DNA from: Synechococcus sp. Cruz-7E5
GTDB lineage: Bacteria > Cyanobacteriota > Cyanobacteriia > PCC-6307 > Cyanobiaceae
Length of the DNA: 64,000 nucleotides
NCBI RefSeq assembly: GCF_024345995.1
Contig: NZ_JAGQCE010000010.1
Span: 1 to 64,000 of the forward strand
Direction: 5' to 3'
The position numbers and the translations under genes are program-made. Of this stretch, positions 25,634 through 34,576 are shown in pieces. The notes under the pieces are model-generated. The model was not told where the DNA came from and did no database searches. It worked only from the letters and a program-made list of their open reading frames with translations. Numbering within the stretch: position 1 is the stretch's first letter; each line of letters opens with the position of its first letter.

Positions 25634-27952
25634 GTGGCCGTCGCAGCGAGCATCGTGAAGGCAGAACCGCCCGGATCCAGCGGCAACCCCAGCGTGGGCG
25701 GCGGCTGGCCCGTGATCGAGGGCTGGGCCAAAGCCACCCTCTCGCCCCGCGGCCCGCTGCTCTGGCAGACCCTGCTGCACAAGAGCGCCTGCCTCTCCTG
25801 CGCCTGGGGCACCGGCGGTCAGAACGGCGGCTTCGTCGATGAGCTGGGTGAACCGCTGCAGAGGTGCCTCAAGAGCGTGGAGGCGATCAGCGCCGAATTG
25901 CAGCCCGCGGTGCCGGAATCCGTCTTCTCCGGCCGCAGCATCAGCGAGCTCCAGGGCCTGAGCTCCCTGGAGGCGGACCGGCTCGGCCGGCTCAGCCACC
26001 CCCTGATCCTGCGCGAAGGCCGCAGCCACTACGAACGCCTCGCCTGGGACGACGTGCTTGAGCTGGCCGAGGCCGCCTTCAAGGTGCCGCCGGAGCGGCT
26101 GGCCTCCTACAGCTCCGGCCGCTCCTCCAACGAGGCCGCCTACCTGCTGCAGCTGCTGCTGCGGGCAATGGGCTCGAACAACCTGGCTGACTGCTCCGAT
26201 CTATGCCACGCCCCCTCCACCGTGGGGCTGGGCGAGGTGTTCGGCTCGGGCACCTCGATGGTGAGCCTGGAGAGCCTGCAGCAAGCCGACTGCGTGGTGC
26301 TGGTGGGCTCCAACGCGCCGGCCAACCACCCGCGGCTGATGAACGAGCTGATCCGCCTGCGTGAGCGCGGCGGCAGCGTAATCGTGATCAACCCGGTGCT
26401 GGAGGTGGGGCTGCTCAAGTTCGGCTCGCCCGCCTTCCCGATCAAATCAATGCTGCGGGGATCGGAGATCGCCTCGCTGTTCCTGCAGCCGGTGCCGGGC
26501 AGCGACACGGCCGTGTTTGTTGGGATCCAGAAGGCGTTGCTGGAAACCGGCCACGTGCGCCATGACTTCCTCGCCGCCCACACCGAAGGGTCCGAGGCGG
26601 TGCTGGAGCAGCTGCGCGCCACCGCCTGGGAGACGATCACCACCTGCTGTGGCCTCAGCCGTGAGGAGATCGAGCACGCCGCCGCCGTGATCGCCCGCGC
26701 CAGGGGCGTGGTGTTCGCCTGGGCGATGGGCATCACCCATCACGCCAACGGCACCAACAACGTGCACGCCATCGCCAACACGGCCCTGCTGAGCGGCAAC
26801 GCCGGCCGGAGCGGAGCGGGCACGATGCCGATCCGCGGTCACTCCAACGTGCAGGGCTTCGGCTCGATGGGCGTCACGGTGAAGCTGCGCGCCGAGATGC
26901 AGAAAGCTCTTGAGGCGCTGCTGGGCCGCCCGCTCAGCCGCGTACCCGGCTACGACACCCGCGCCCTGATCGGGGCCGCCGAAGCCGGTGCGGTCGACAC
27001 CCTGCTCTGCCTGGGCGGCAACCTCTGGGGCGCCAACCCGGATTCGGAGCAGGCCCGCCGCGCCCTCGGCCGTATCGACACCGTTATCTATCTGGCCACC
27101 AAGCCCAATCAGGGACATTTCCATGGGCTTGGCACCCGCCAGACCCTGGTGCTGCCGGTGTTCAACCGCTTCGAAACACCGCACCGCACCACCACCGAAG
27201 CGGGCAACAACTTCGTGCGCCTCAACGAACCGGGTCACACCCACCTGAAACGAGCCGATCTGATCAGTGAAGTGGGCTTCCTGGCCGAGCTGGCCAGGCG
27301 TCTGATGGGCACCGACCCGATCGACTGGGGCCAGCTGCAGGATCCCGTCTATGTGCGCCAGCTGATCGCCCGCACCGTGCCCGGCTACGGCCCGATCGCC
27401 ACGATCGATGCCACCAGACGCGAATTCAGTGTGGAAGGGCGGGTGTTCGAGCGGCCCAGCTTCCCGACCCCATCAGGGAAAGCACGGATGGCCCCCACAC
27501 CCCTGCCGGCGCTGACGCTGCCTGAGCCGGCCCAGTTCGGCGGCCTGGCGCCGGGAGAAACCGGCCTGGTGCTGGCCCTGATCACCGCCCGCAGCTACTC
27601 ACAGCACAACACGGTTGTCTACAAGCCGGGCGATGCCTACCGGGGCATGCCGCACCGCCAGACAATCCTGATGAACCGGGCGGATCTGGCCCGCTCAGGC
27701 CTGACGGCCCACCAGCGCGTGACAGTACAGGGCGAAGCCGGAAGCCTGAAGGGGATCGAAATCATCCCCGGCGAGATCCGCGAGGGCGCCGCACTGATGT
27801 TTTACCCGGAGGTGAATGCGATCATCCGAGCCCCGGTGGATCCCCGCAGCGGCACGCCGGCCTTCAAACGGGTGCCGGTGCTGGTGCGGGGCGGGATCAG
27901 GCCGGCGGCGATGGCGTCAGGCGCCGCGTCAGCCGGTGCAGGGGAAAGCTGA
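25634..27952 (+). CDS. YdeP/FdhF-like molybdopterin oxidoreductase
   Basis: A molybdopterin-guanine-dinucleotide oxidoreductase of about 770 residues, of the YdeP type (formate-dehydrogenase alpha-like). Seen: an N-terminal segment KSACLSCAWGTGGQNGGF, LASYSSGRSSNEAAYLLQLL, the cofactor-binding FAWAMGITHHANGTNNVHAI with GTMPIRGHSNVQG, LCLGGNLWGANPDS, and a C-terminal domain with ITARSYSQHNTVVYKPGD and YPEVNAI. E. coli YdeP is linked to acid resistance; the true substrate of the family is unsettled. The start is uncertain (GTG 25634 or GTG 25655, neither with a well-spaced ribosome site). Its 3' end overlaps the convergent permease gene by 56 bases. It depends on the moaA, mobA and moaB genes of this window. 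Confidence 0.85.
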   Translation: MAVAASIVKAEPPGSSGNPSVGGGWPVIEGWAKATLSPRGPLLWQTLLHKSACLSCAWGTGGQNGGFVDELGEPLQRCLKSVEAISAELQPAVPESVFSGRSISELQGLSSLEADRLGRLSHPLILREGRSHYERLAWDDVLELAEAAFKVPPERLASYSSGRSSNEAAYLLQLLLRAMGSNNLADCSDLCHAPSTVGLGEVFGSGTSMVSLESLQQADCVVLVGSNAPANHPRLMNELIRLRERGGSVIVINPVLEVGLLKFGSPAFPIKSMLRGSEIASLFLQPVPGSDTAVFVGIQKALLETGHVRHDFLAAHTEGSEAVLEQLRATAWETITTCCGLSREEIEHAAAVIARARGVVFAWAMGITHHANGTNNVHAIANTALLSGNAGRSGAGTMPIRGHSNVQGFGSMGVTVKLRAEMQKALEALLGRPLSRVPGYDTRALIGAAEAGAVDTLLCLGGNLWGANPDSEQARRALGRIDTVIYLATKPNQGHFHGLGTRQTLVLPVFNRFETPHRTTTEAGNNFVRLNEPGHTHLKRADLISEVGFLAELARRLMGTDPIDWGQLQDPVYVRQLIARTVPGYGPIATIDATRREFSVEGRVFERPSFPTPSGKARMAPTPLPALTLPEPAQFGGLAPGETGLVLALITARSYSQHNTVVYKPGDAYRGMPHRQTILMNRADLARSGLTAHQRVTVQGEAGSLKGIEIIPGEIREGAALMFYPEVNAIIRAPVDPRSGTPAFKRVPVLVRGGIRPAAMASGAASAGAGES

Positions 27953-29282
27953 GCAGGATCAGGCCGAGGGCGCCGGCGCTGTTGGCGGTGTCGTTGCGGA
28001 TTGCGGCGATCAGGAAGGCGAAGGACCCCAGCCACACGATCGCGGCGCTGATCGGATAGCCAGGATCGCGGAAAGGACGCTCCAGATCCGGCTCCCGCCA
28101 GCGCAGCAGGACCAGGGAGGTGATCCCGCTCAGGTAGAGCAGCACGTAGAGAAAGGAGGCAATGCCCAGCAGGATCGTGAAGTCGCCGAAGATCACCAGA
28201 AGGCCGGCGCTGGCCGTGGTCACCACCAGCCCCAGCACGGGGGTGCCGCTGGCGCTCACCGCAGCGAACTGGGGCAGGAACAAGCCCTCGCGGCTGAGGC
28301 CGAAGAGGATGCGCGGCGCGCCCATCACCACGGCATTGACGAGCCCGAACGAGGAGATCAGGGCCAGCACCACGATCAGCTGAGCGCTCCAGGCCCCGAA
28401 GATCACCTCGGCCGCATCGGCCAGAGGCAGCACCGACCCGGCGATCCGCGAGACCGGCAGCAGCCGCAACAGCGCCAGATTCACCAGCAGATACAGCCCC
28501 GCCACGCTGAGCACACCACCCACCAGGGAGCGGGGCAGATCCGAGCTGGGCTCGGCGAATTCCTCGGCGAAATAGATCGGGCTGTGCCAACCGTCGTAGG
28601 TGGTGATCACGGCCTGCATGGCGAACACCACGCCGATGCCGAGGCTGATGCCTGAGGCCGCAATCGGCTCAGCGGAGCCTGTGGCATCCAGCAGCGGTTC
28701 GGCCAGGCCCGCCAGATCTCTGAGAGGGGCATGCAGGAAGCAGGCCGTGATCAGGCCGAGGAAGGCGATGGCCTTGCCGAGGCTGAGGATCTTCTGGCTG
28801 AGGCTGCCGGCCTCCAGGCCCAGCTGCTGGATCAGGGCGAAGGCCAGCAATACCAGCAGGGCCACCGCTTTGCTGCCCACGGGCAGGGCCGGCAGCAGAC
28901 CGATCGTGTAGTCGCCAATGGTCACAGCCACCCAGGCCAGGCCGGCGCAGTGCCCTACCCAGTCGATCCAGCCCACGGAGAAGCCGGCCTGATCCCCCAG
29001 GGCCCGCCGGGCATATACGGTCCAGCCGCCGGCACGGGGCAGGCTGGCGCCCAGCTCAGCCACCGCGAGCGCACCGAGCAGGGCATAGAGCGCACCCGCC
29101 ACCCAGGCAGCCACGATCAACGGGGCGCTGCCCAGTTGCGCAGCCACCAGCCCCGGCGTGCGCAGGATGCCGGCACCCACGGTGCCCCCCACCGCCCCGG
29201 CGATCCCGAAGCTCACCCCCAGGATGTGCAGCAGGGTGGAAGGCGGGGCCGGTGGGGCCGCAGCCTGGTCGGGTGAGGACAT
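27897..29282 (-). CDS. APC-superfamily amino-acid permease
   Basis: About 460 residues with 12 predicted membrane segments. The N-terminal GIAGAVGGTVGAGILRTPG is the helix 1 signature of the amino acid-polyamine-organocation family, and GGWTVYARRALGDQAGFSVG follows at helix 3. Members import amino acids or amines across the cytoplasmic membrane. The ATG at 29282 (MSSPDQ) is chosen because the sequence before it has no domain content. It points the same way as the transglutaminase and glutamine-synthetase-like genes just upstream, suggesting import of an amine or amino acid that the neighbours process. The 3' end overlaps the convergent oxidoreductase gene. Confidence 0.85.
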   Translation of the reverse strand: MSSPDQAAAPPAPPSTLLHILGVSFGIAGAVGGTVGAGILRTPGLVAAQLGSAPLIVAAWVAGALYALLGALAVAELGASLPRAGGWTVYARRALGDQAGFSVGWIDWVGHCAGLAWVAVTIGDYTIGLLPALPVGSKAVALLVLLAFALIQQLGLEAGSLSQKILSLGKAIAFLGLITACFLHAPLRDLAGLAEPLLDATGSAEPIAASGISLGIGVVFAMQAVITTYDGWHSPIYFAEEFAEPSSDLPRSLVGGVLSVAGLYLLVNLALLRLLPVSRIAGSVLPLADAAEVIFGAWSAQLIVVLALISSFGLVNAVVMGAPRILFGLSREGLFLPQFAAVSASGTPVLGLVVTTASAGLLVIFGDFTILLGIASFLYVLLYLSGITSLVLLRWREPDLERPFRDPGYPISAAIVWLGSFAFLIAAIRNDTANSAGALGLILLSFPLHRLTRRLTPSPPA

Positions 29283-29424
29283 CGAGCACCTGGAGATCAG
29301 CGCGGGATCCGAGCCGGCTCCCAGCTTGGGCGAGTCTGCTCGCTGGTGAGAATGCCTTCCGTCTTGGCTGCAGAACACCTCCCCCAGCTAGTTGTGTAGT
29401 CCCACCAGGCGTGGTTCATGGCTG

Positions 29425-29971
29425 TCAGTCGGGCAGGGACTGGCGCAGGGCAGCCAGGGGCTCTGCGAACACATGCGGATCGGTGCGCTCACCGGGGAGG
29501 CGCGCCGAGTAGGCCAGAGAGAATGCCGGCGGCTCGAAGCGGGTCGCCACGCCCTCGCGATCGCCGCGAGCATCGAGCGGATGCCAGCCGAAACCGGGCA
29601 GCGCCACCCAGTTGAAGCCATGCAGGGCGAAGGGCGGGCCGCTGTCGTCGAGACAGAGGCGCTGATAACCGAAGCCAGCCGGGATCCCGTTCGCCCGCAA
29701 CAGGGCCGCCAGCAGATGGCTTTTGGCGAAGCAGATACCGCTGCGCTGCTCAAGCACCTCCGAGGCCGTCGAAGCTGTGGCGCACACGGTCGCGGACCCA
29801 GAGAAAGCAACGCTCGGCAACCTGCAGCTGGGTGCCATCGCCCAGTTGCCGCGCCAGTGATCGCACGACGGGTGTGCGCCAGTCAACGATCGCGCTGCTG
29901 GCCAGATGCTCTTCGGCTGGTGTGGTCGTTGGACTCAAGCTGGTCGTGAGGCTCGGCTCGTTCATGCTCAA
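29425..29971 (-). pseudogene. Transglutaminase-like cysteine protein, frameshifted
   Basis: Two frames join to give one transglutaminase-like protein. The N-terminal part (29971 to about 29765) reads LQVAERCFLWVRDRVRHSFD and then runs into a stop. The C-terminal part, one frame over, has the catalytic core: ASEVLEQRSGICFAKSHLLA (Cys), LHGFNWVALPG (His) and WHPLDARGD (Asp). Relatives have about ten more residues between RHSFD and ASEVL, so a small deletion with loss of frame is the likely cause. A sequencing error is the alternative. Its start overlaps the stop of the glutamine-synthetase-like gene by 4 bases, so they form one operon. Confidence 0.75.
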
Positions 29972-31380
29972 AGACCGGTTAGGGGCCAGGCGCGGGTGGA
30001 GGCGATCAAGGCCTCGTCGGGGAGGGCCTCACTGCGGCGCACCTCAGCCCGGCGTGACTCCGCCACGGTGCGCTGCAGAGCCTCCCCCATGGCCTCCCTC
30101 AGCACCGGGCTGGCCTCGAACGCCCGCACCGCCTCCGAGAGGGTCTGGGGAAGCCTCGGGGCCACGGCGGCAGACGCGGCGGCGGGATCGCCCGAAAGCG
30201 GCGGCGGCAGGGGCCTGGGCTGCTGCAGGGCGTTCTGCGCCATCGCCAGCACAGACCCCACCAGCAGATAGGGGTTGGCGCTGAGATCGGCCACTTTGAG
30301 CTCCAGATGGCCGGGCTCGCCCCCGCCGGCCGGCACCAGGCGCAGGGCCGCCTCCCGGTTCTCCACCCCCCAGACCTGGAAAGGCGCCGCCCAGCGGCCC
30401 GGGGCCAGCCGCTTGTACGAGACCGCCAGGGCGCAGGCCAGGGGCATCAGGGCCGGCAGCTGCTCCAGCAGACCCGCCAGCAGCGCTTCCCCCCGGGCAG
30501 TGAGGCCAGCGGTGCCCGTGCCGCCACCGAGAAGGGGCACACCCTGGTCCGCCACGCTCAGGTGCAGGTGGCCGCCATTGCCCACCAGATCAGCCGTCAC
30601 CACAGGGGCAAAGCTGCAGATCCAGCCGAAGCGACGGCTCACCTGCTGGATCACCAGGCGCGCCGCCACCAGGCGATCGGCGGCCTCGAGCGGCGGCGCC
30701 GGCGCCAGCGACAGCTCGAACTGGCCGGCGCCGTACTCCGGGTGCAGCTGCAGCCAGGGCAGCTCGGCCGCATCAAGGGCCTCGGCTACGGCAGCGAGGT
30801 AATCGAAGCCCTGCACCAGGCGATCAGCGCCGTAGGGGCCTCCCACCACCGCCGGACTCCAGCCCCCGGCACCGCCAACCGGCTGGGGCAGCCCCACCAT
30901 CCACTCGATCTCGAAACCGGCCAGGGCGCTCAGGCCGGCAGCCGCAAAAGCCGCCTGCTGCCGGGCGCAGAAGCCGCGCTGATCCAGGGCATAGACCTCA
31001 CCATCGCGGCCATGGCGGACGCCCGGAGCCCAGGCCCAGCCGGAGGCAGGGTCGAGCGGGCGCAGCGCGGCGAGATCGGGCTTCAGGCGCAGGTCGCCAT
31101 CAGGGCGGGCCAGGCTCTGCTGCGGATCGATCAGGCCGGTGGCTCCGAAGGCATCGGCCACAGGTGAAAAGCCCACTCCCTGGCTTGCCACCAGCGCCAA
31201 CCGCTCCAGCGGCACCCCCTTCACCAGCACCGATCCGGCGTGATTCACGAAGGTGATCGCCAGCCGGAGCAGGCCGCGCTCCAGCAGTTCCGTGATCTGG
31301 GCAGTGGCGCTGGGGAGGTCCGGCACGGCAAGGCAGCCACGGGCCCGCAAATCATTGCCCGATTCAGTGACAGAGGCCAT
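29968..31380 (-). CDS. Glutamine-synthetase-like ligase
   Basis: A 470-residue protein of the glutamine synthetase I catalytic fold, lacking the short N-terminal region that forms the ammonium site in true GlnA. Conserved metal and ATP motifs are present: GFEIEWMVG (ExE), HPEYGAGQFELSLAP (ExxxGQxE), GNGGHLHLSV (GNGxHxH), ENREAALRLVP (NRxAAxR) and ADLSANPYLLVGSVLA. Relatives join glutamate to amines (gamma-glutamyl-polyamine or ethanolamine ligases). The substrate here is unknown, but linkage to a permease, a transglutaminase-like protein and an amidohydrolase-like enzyme suggests amine uptake and conversion. Its ATG (31380-31378) overlaps, back to back, the ATG of the divergent isochorismatase-fold gene. 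Confidence 0.82.
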   Translation of the reverse strand: MASVTESGNDLRARGCLAVPDLPSATAQITELLERGLLRLAITFVNHAGSVLVKGVPLERLALVASQGVGFSPVADAFGATGLIDPQQSLARPDGDLRLKPDLAALRPLDPASGWAWAPGVRHGRDGEVYALDQRGFCARQQAAFAAAGLSALAGFEIEWMVGLPQPVGGAGGWSPAVVGGPYGADRLVQGFDYLAAVAEALDAAELPWLQLHPEYGAGQFELSLAPAPPLEAADRLVAARLVIQQVSRRFGWICSFAPVVTADLVGNGGHLHLSVADQGVPLLGGGTGTAGLTARGEALLAGLLEQLPALMPLACALAVSYKRLAPGRWAAPFQVWGVENREAALRLVPAGGGEPGHLELKVADLSANPYLLVGSVLAMAQNALQQPRPLPPPLSGDPAAASAAVAPRLPQTLSEAVRAFEASPVLREAMGEALQRTVAESRRAEVRRSEALPDEALIASTRAWPLTGL

Positions 31381-32032
31381 GGTGGAGGCCGCGGTCCCTG
31401 CTCCATTGGCTCCCACGGCCCTGCTCCTGGTTGACATCCAGAACGGCACCTGCGGACCGGCCGGTCCCACCAGCAGCGCTGGAGCCACTCCCCTCGCCAC
31501 GCTGCCGCAACCGCGGCAGCCAGCTCGGCCGCCCGGCTTCGACGCCCACTTCCAGGCGGCGGTCCTGCCCCGGCTGGAGCAGGCGCTGGGCCACGCCCGC
31601 TCGAGCGGCCTGGAGGTGATCCACACCGTGATCGCCAACCTCACCGCCGACGGCCGCGACCGCAGCCTCGATTACAAGCGCTCCGGCCTGGGCTTTGCCC
31701 CGGGCAGCTGGGAGGCCCGGGTGATCGAGGCCCTTGCTCCTTGGCCCGATGAACTGGTGCTGCCGAAGAGCTCCTCCTCCCCCTTCAATTCCACCAGCCT
31801 CGATTACCTGCTGCGCAACATCGGCATCACCGAGCTGGTGGTGGCAGGCCTGCTCAGCGATCAATGCATCGATCACACCGTCAAGGACGCCGCAGATCGC
31901 GGCTACGACGTGATCTGCCTGATCGATGCCTGCATGGCCGAATCAGCCGAGCGGCACCGGGCGGCCCTCAGCTGCTTTCGGGGCTACTGCAGGCAGCTCT
32001 GCGTGGCTGAGTTCATCAGCACGTTGGCTTGA
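31379..32032 (+). CDS. Isochorismatase-fold cysteine hydrolase
   Basis: A 217-residue hydrolase with the family's catalytic triad in place: Asp in ALLLVDIQNGT, Lys in ELVLPKSSSSPF and Cys in GLLSDQCIDHTVKDAADRGY, the last following the usual cis-peptide region. Such enzymes hydrolyse amides or ureides (nicotinamide, biuret, ureidoacrylate, N-carbamoyl compounds). A long Pro/Gln-rich insertion after the first strand (about residues 20-45) is unusual. Its start codon overlaps that of the divergent glutamine-synthetase-like gene. Together they suggest release or recapture of amine nitrogen; the substrate is not inferable. Confidence 0.8.
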   Translation: MVEAAVPAPLAPTALLLVDIQNGTCGPAGPTSSAGATPLATLPQPRQPARPPGFDAHFQAAVLPRLEQALGHARSSGLEVIHTVIANLTADGRDRSLDYKRSGLGFAPGSWEARVIEALAPWPDELVLPKSSSSPFNSTSLDYLLRNIGITELVVAGLLSDQCIDHTVKDAADRGYDVICLIDACMAESAERHRAALSCFRGYCRQLCVAEFISTLA

Positions 32033-32045
32033 ATCCCAGCCTCAT

Positions 32046-33122
32046 TCACCCCCCCAGGTAGGCCATTTCTGCATGGGAGCGTTGGGTTGTGGCAGGCCCT
32101 GAAGAATGCTCTTCGGCGCGCTCCTCGCTGTAACGGTCGTGGCGTCGGCTCCAGAGACTCCGCATGGCCCTGCTCAGAGTCTCCCCAGCGGCTGAAGGCG
32201 AGCGCAACCAGGGCTTGAGATCCAGGCCACTGGAGGCGAACAGGCAGGTGTAGGCCACCCCGTCGGCGGTGATGCGCAGCCGGTCGCAGTCGCCGCAGAA
32301 GGGGGCCGAAATCGAGGCCACCACGGCCAGATGCCCCCCACCATCGCGGTAGCGCCAGCGGCTGGCCGTGCCATGGGCCTGGCGACCCAGGGGCTCAAGG
32401 GGCCAGTGGGCGCCGATCCGGCGCACCATCTCGGCTGCGGGCAGCACCAGATCCGGCTGCCAGCCATTGCGGTTGCCCACGTCCATGAACTCGATCAGCC
32501 GCAGCTCGATCCCCCGTTGCCGGGCCAGCTGTGCCAGGGGCAGCAGCTGATCCTCGTTGCGGCCGCGGGCAATCACGGCGTTGAGCTTGAGAGCACCACT
32601 GGCGGGATCAAAACCAGCGCCAGAGGCATGGTCGAGGGCCCTGAGCACCTTCTCGAGCACGGCCTCTCCGGCCATTGCCCCGCCGGCGAGGCCCGCCATG
32701 CGCGCCACGCTGGCGCCATCAGTGCCATCGAGGCTCACGGTGATCCGATCCAGGCCCGCTGCCCGCAGTTCCCGGGCCCGCTGGGCGCTGAGCAACACCC
32801 CATTGGTGGTGAGGGCGATCTCGCTCAGCCCCGGCGAACCTGAGCCGTCCCGGGCTCCGCGCAGGGGCCTCAGGGCCTCCACCAGCTCCTCCAGACCCCT
32901 GTGCAGCAGGGGCTCACCGCCGGTCAGCCGCAACCTGCTGAAGCCCAGCTCCGCCGCCGCGCTCACGAGCCGGAGCCGCTCCGCGTGGGTCAGCAGCTCC
33001 GGAGGGTCATGGCTGTCCGGGCAGCAGTAGGGGCAGGCAAGGTTGCAGCGGGCGGTGAGGGAGAGACGCAACACTCCTGGCGGGCGGCCCAGTTGATCGA
33101 GGAGAGGGGTCGGAGCTGCCAC
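32046..33122 (-). CDS. moaA: GTP 3',8-cyclase, molybdenum cofactor biosynthesis
   Basis: Radical-SAM enzyme that opens the molybdenum cofactor pathway by rearranging GTP. Seen: the SAM cluster motif CNLACPYC (C-x3-C-x2-C) after LRLSLTARC, the GGEP motif in RLRLTGGEPLLHRG, IEFMDVGN, and the second 4Fe-4S cluster cysteines in APFCGDCDRLRITADG followed by VAYTCLF. The C-terminus extends about 40 residues past the family's usual end. The GTG at 33122 gives a normal N-terminus; an ATG at 33224 would overlap mobA by about 70 bases. It follows mobA directly, which fits a Moco operon for nitrate reductase. Confidence 0.9.
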   Translation of the reverse strand: MAAPTPLLDQLGRPPGVLRLSLTARCNLACPYCCPDSHDPPELLTHAERLRLVSAAAELGFSRLRLTGGEPLLHRGLEELVEALRPLRGARDGSGSPGLSEIALTTNGVLLSAQRARELRAAGLDRITVSLDGTDGASVARMAGLAGGAMAGEAVLEKVLRALDHASGAGFDPASGALKLNAVIARGRNEDQLLPLAQLARQRGIELRLIEFMDVGNRNGWQPDLVLPAAEMVRRIGAHWPLEPLGRQAHGTASRWRYRDGGGHLAVVASISAPFCGDCDRLRITADGVAYTCLFASSGLDLKPWLRSPSAAGETLSRAMRSLWSRRHDRYSEERAEEHSSGPATTQRSHAEMAYLGG

Positions 33123-33156
33123 ATCTGCCCGGCCTGGGCGGCCGGCTGCCGGTGGC

Positions 33157-33837
33157 TCAGCCTGGCGCAGACCTGCTGAAACCGTCGCCTGGCCCTGGCT
33201 GGCAATCCCCAGGCGTGTTGGCATTGAGCAGCTGGGCTGGATCAAGCTCCACGGCACTGACGCAGCGGGTCTGCTCGAGCCAGCGCAGCAGGCTGCGCCC
33301 GCCCCGGCCGGTGAAGGCCTCCGCCGCCGCCCGGTTGGAGGGGGTGGCCGGATAGAGACCCAGCAGAGGCTGCAGCCGGCGGCCATCGTGGGCCAGATGA
33401 ATGGTGTCGGGATCGAAGCCGGCCTCGGCAGCCGCCACCAGGGCCCGCAGGCTCTCGAGCTCCAGCCGGGGCATGTCGACAGGGGCGAGCAGCAGGCGCT
33501 GGCCGGGGTGCAGCGCCATCAGCCTGGTGAGGGCCAGCAGCGGCCCCTCCCGGGGGGGCGGCTCCAGCAGCACCTCGATCTCCAGCCCGAGCCGCTCGTT
33601 CAACTCACGGGCAAGGTGGCCGTGGGCGCGATGGCGACTCACCAGGGTGAGCGGCGCCCCGAGGCCGGCCAGCAGCCGCAGGGCCTGCTCCAGCCAGGTG
33701 CCGCCGTCGGGGTGGCTCAGCAGGGCCTTGTCGGTGCCCATGCGCCGGCTGTCGCCGCCGCTGAGCAGGCAGGCCCGCAGCGGGGCCGGCTCCGGTCTGG
33801 GGTCAAGGCGCGACGGGCCGCCGGCTGATCCGCTCAT
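33157..33837 (-). CDS. mobA: Molybdenum cofactor guanylyltransferase
   Basis: Attaches GMP to molybdopterin to give the bis-MGD form used by NarB-type nitrate reductases. Seen: 226 residues, the nucleotide-binding LLSGGDSRRMGTDKALL near the N-terminus (LAGGxSxRMGxDKA), PREGPLLALTRLM, LLAPVDMPRLELESL (the CDMP equivalent) and LLNANTPGD near the end, the usual NxNTPxD motif. It overlaps the preceding hydrolase gene by about 35 bases and precedes moaA, so hydrolase, mobA and moaA are probably one transcript. Confidence 0.9.
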   Translation of the reverse strand: MSGSAGGPSRLDPRPEPAPLRACLLSGGDSRRMGTDKALLSHPDGGTWLEQALRLLAGLGAPLTLVSRHRAHGHLARELNERLGLEIEVLLEPPPREGPLLALTRLMALHPGQRLLLAPVDMPRLELESLRALVAAAEAGFDPDTIHLAHDGRRLQPLLGLYPATPSNRAAAEAFTGRGGRSLLRWLEQTRCVSAVELDPAQLLNANTPGDCQPGPGDGFSRSAPG

Positions 33838-34576
33838 GGACGAACTGAAGCACGGTCGCGATCACGGCTCCTTGCTCGCCATCACGGAAGAGCTCATGGC
33901 CGCTGCGCTCGAACCAGGCCATGCGCACCTGCTGCTCGGGAGTTCCCAGTACTGAAGCGAGCAGATCCGCGGCGGCGGGGGCCACCACGCGGTCAGCCCG
34001 GCTGTGGAGAATCAGAACCGGCAGGTGCACATCAGCCAGGCGGCGGCGGACCACCACACTCAGCTGCAGGAAGGAGAGCAGGGCATCCATCGGCACCCAG
34101 GGATAGCTGGTGTCGCTGGACGCGAGGGCAGGGTCGGCGTAATGCCTGGGCAAGGGCCAGCGGGGCAGCAGGCGCCCCAGCAGTGGCGTCAGGAACTCGA
34201 AGGGACGTCCAGGCGCCAGGGGGGAGGCCAGCTGGATCGGTGCCGCCGCCAGCACAAGGCTGTCGATCAGCTCCGGCTGCTCGGCAGCCAGCAGTGCGGC
34301 CAGCAGGGCACCCATGCTGTGGCCCACCACGATCACCGACCCGGCGCGGGCGCGTAAGTCATTGAGTGCAGTCCTGGCGTCTTCCAGCCAGTCAGGCCAG
34401 CTGACTCCCGAGAGGGCCTGGGGGGAATCGCAGCCGTGGCCGCGCAGCATCGGCACCTGCACCGCGATTCCGATCTGGATCAGGGCTGGCTCCAGGGCGC
34501 TGAAGGTGGCTGTGCTGCCGCTGAAGCCATGCAGCAGGAGCAGACCAACCGGGCCCCCGAGGGGCTGGCAGCTCAC
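33803..34576 (-). CDS. Alpha/beta-hydrolase, carboxylesterase-like
   Basis: A 257-residue single-domain alpha/beta-hydrolase with a complete triad: nucleophile Ser in VIVVGHSMGALLAALL, Asp in LILHSRADRVVAP and His in FERSGHELFRDGEQ; the oxyanion segment is LLLHGFSGSTATFS. It resembles thermostable carboxylesterases and monoacylglycerol lipases. No signal peptide. It overlaps the PsiE-like gene by 4 bases (ATGA) and mobA by about 35, so it is embedded in a transcript whose other members serve molybdenum metabolism, but no functional link is evident. Confidence 0.82.
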   Translation of the reverse strand: MSCQPLGGPVGLLLLHGFSGSTATFSALEPALIQIGIAVQVPMLRGHGCDSPQALSGVSWPDWLEDARTALNDLRARAGSVIVVGHSMGALLAALLAAEQPELIDSLVLAAAPIQLASPLAPGRPFEFLTPLLGRLLPRWPLPRHYADPALASSDTSYPWVPMDALLSFLQLSVVVRRRLADVHLPVLILHSRADRVVAPAAADLLASVLGTPEQQVRMAWFERSGHELFRDGEQGAVIATVLQFVHERISRRPVAP

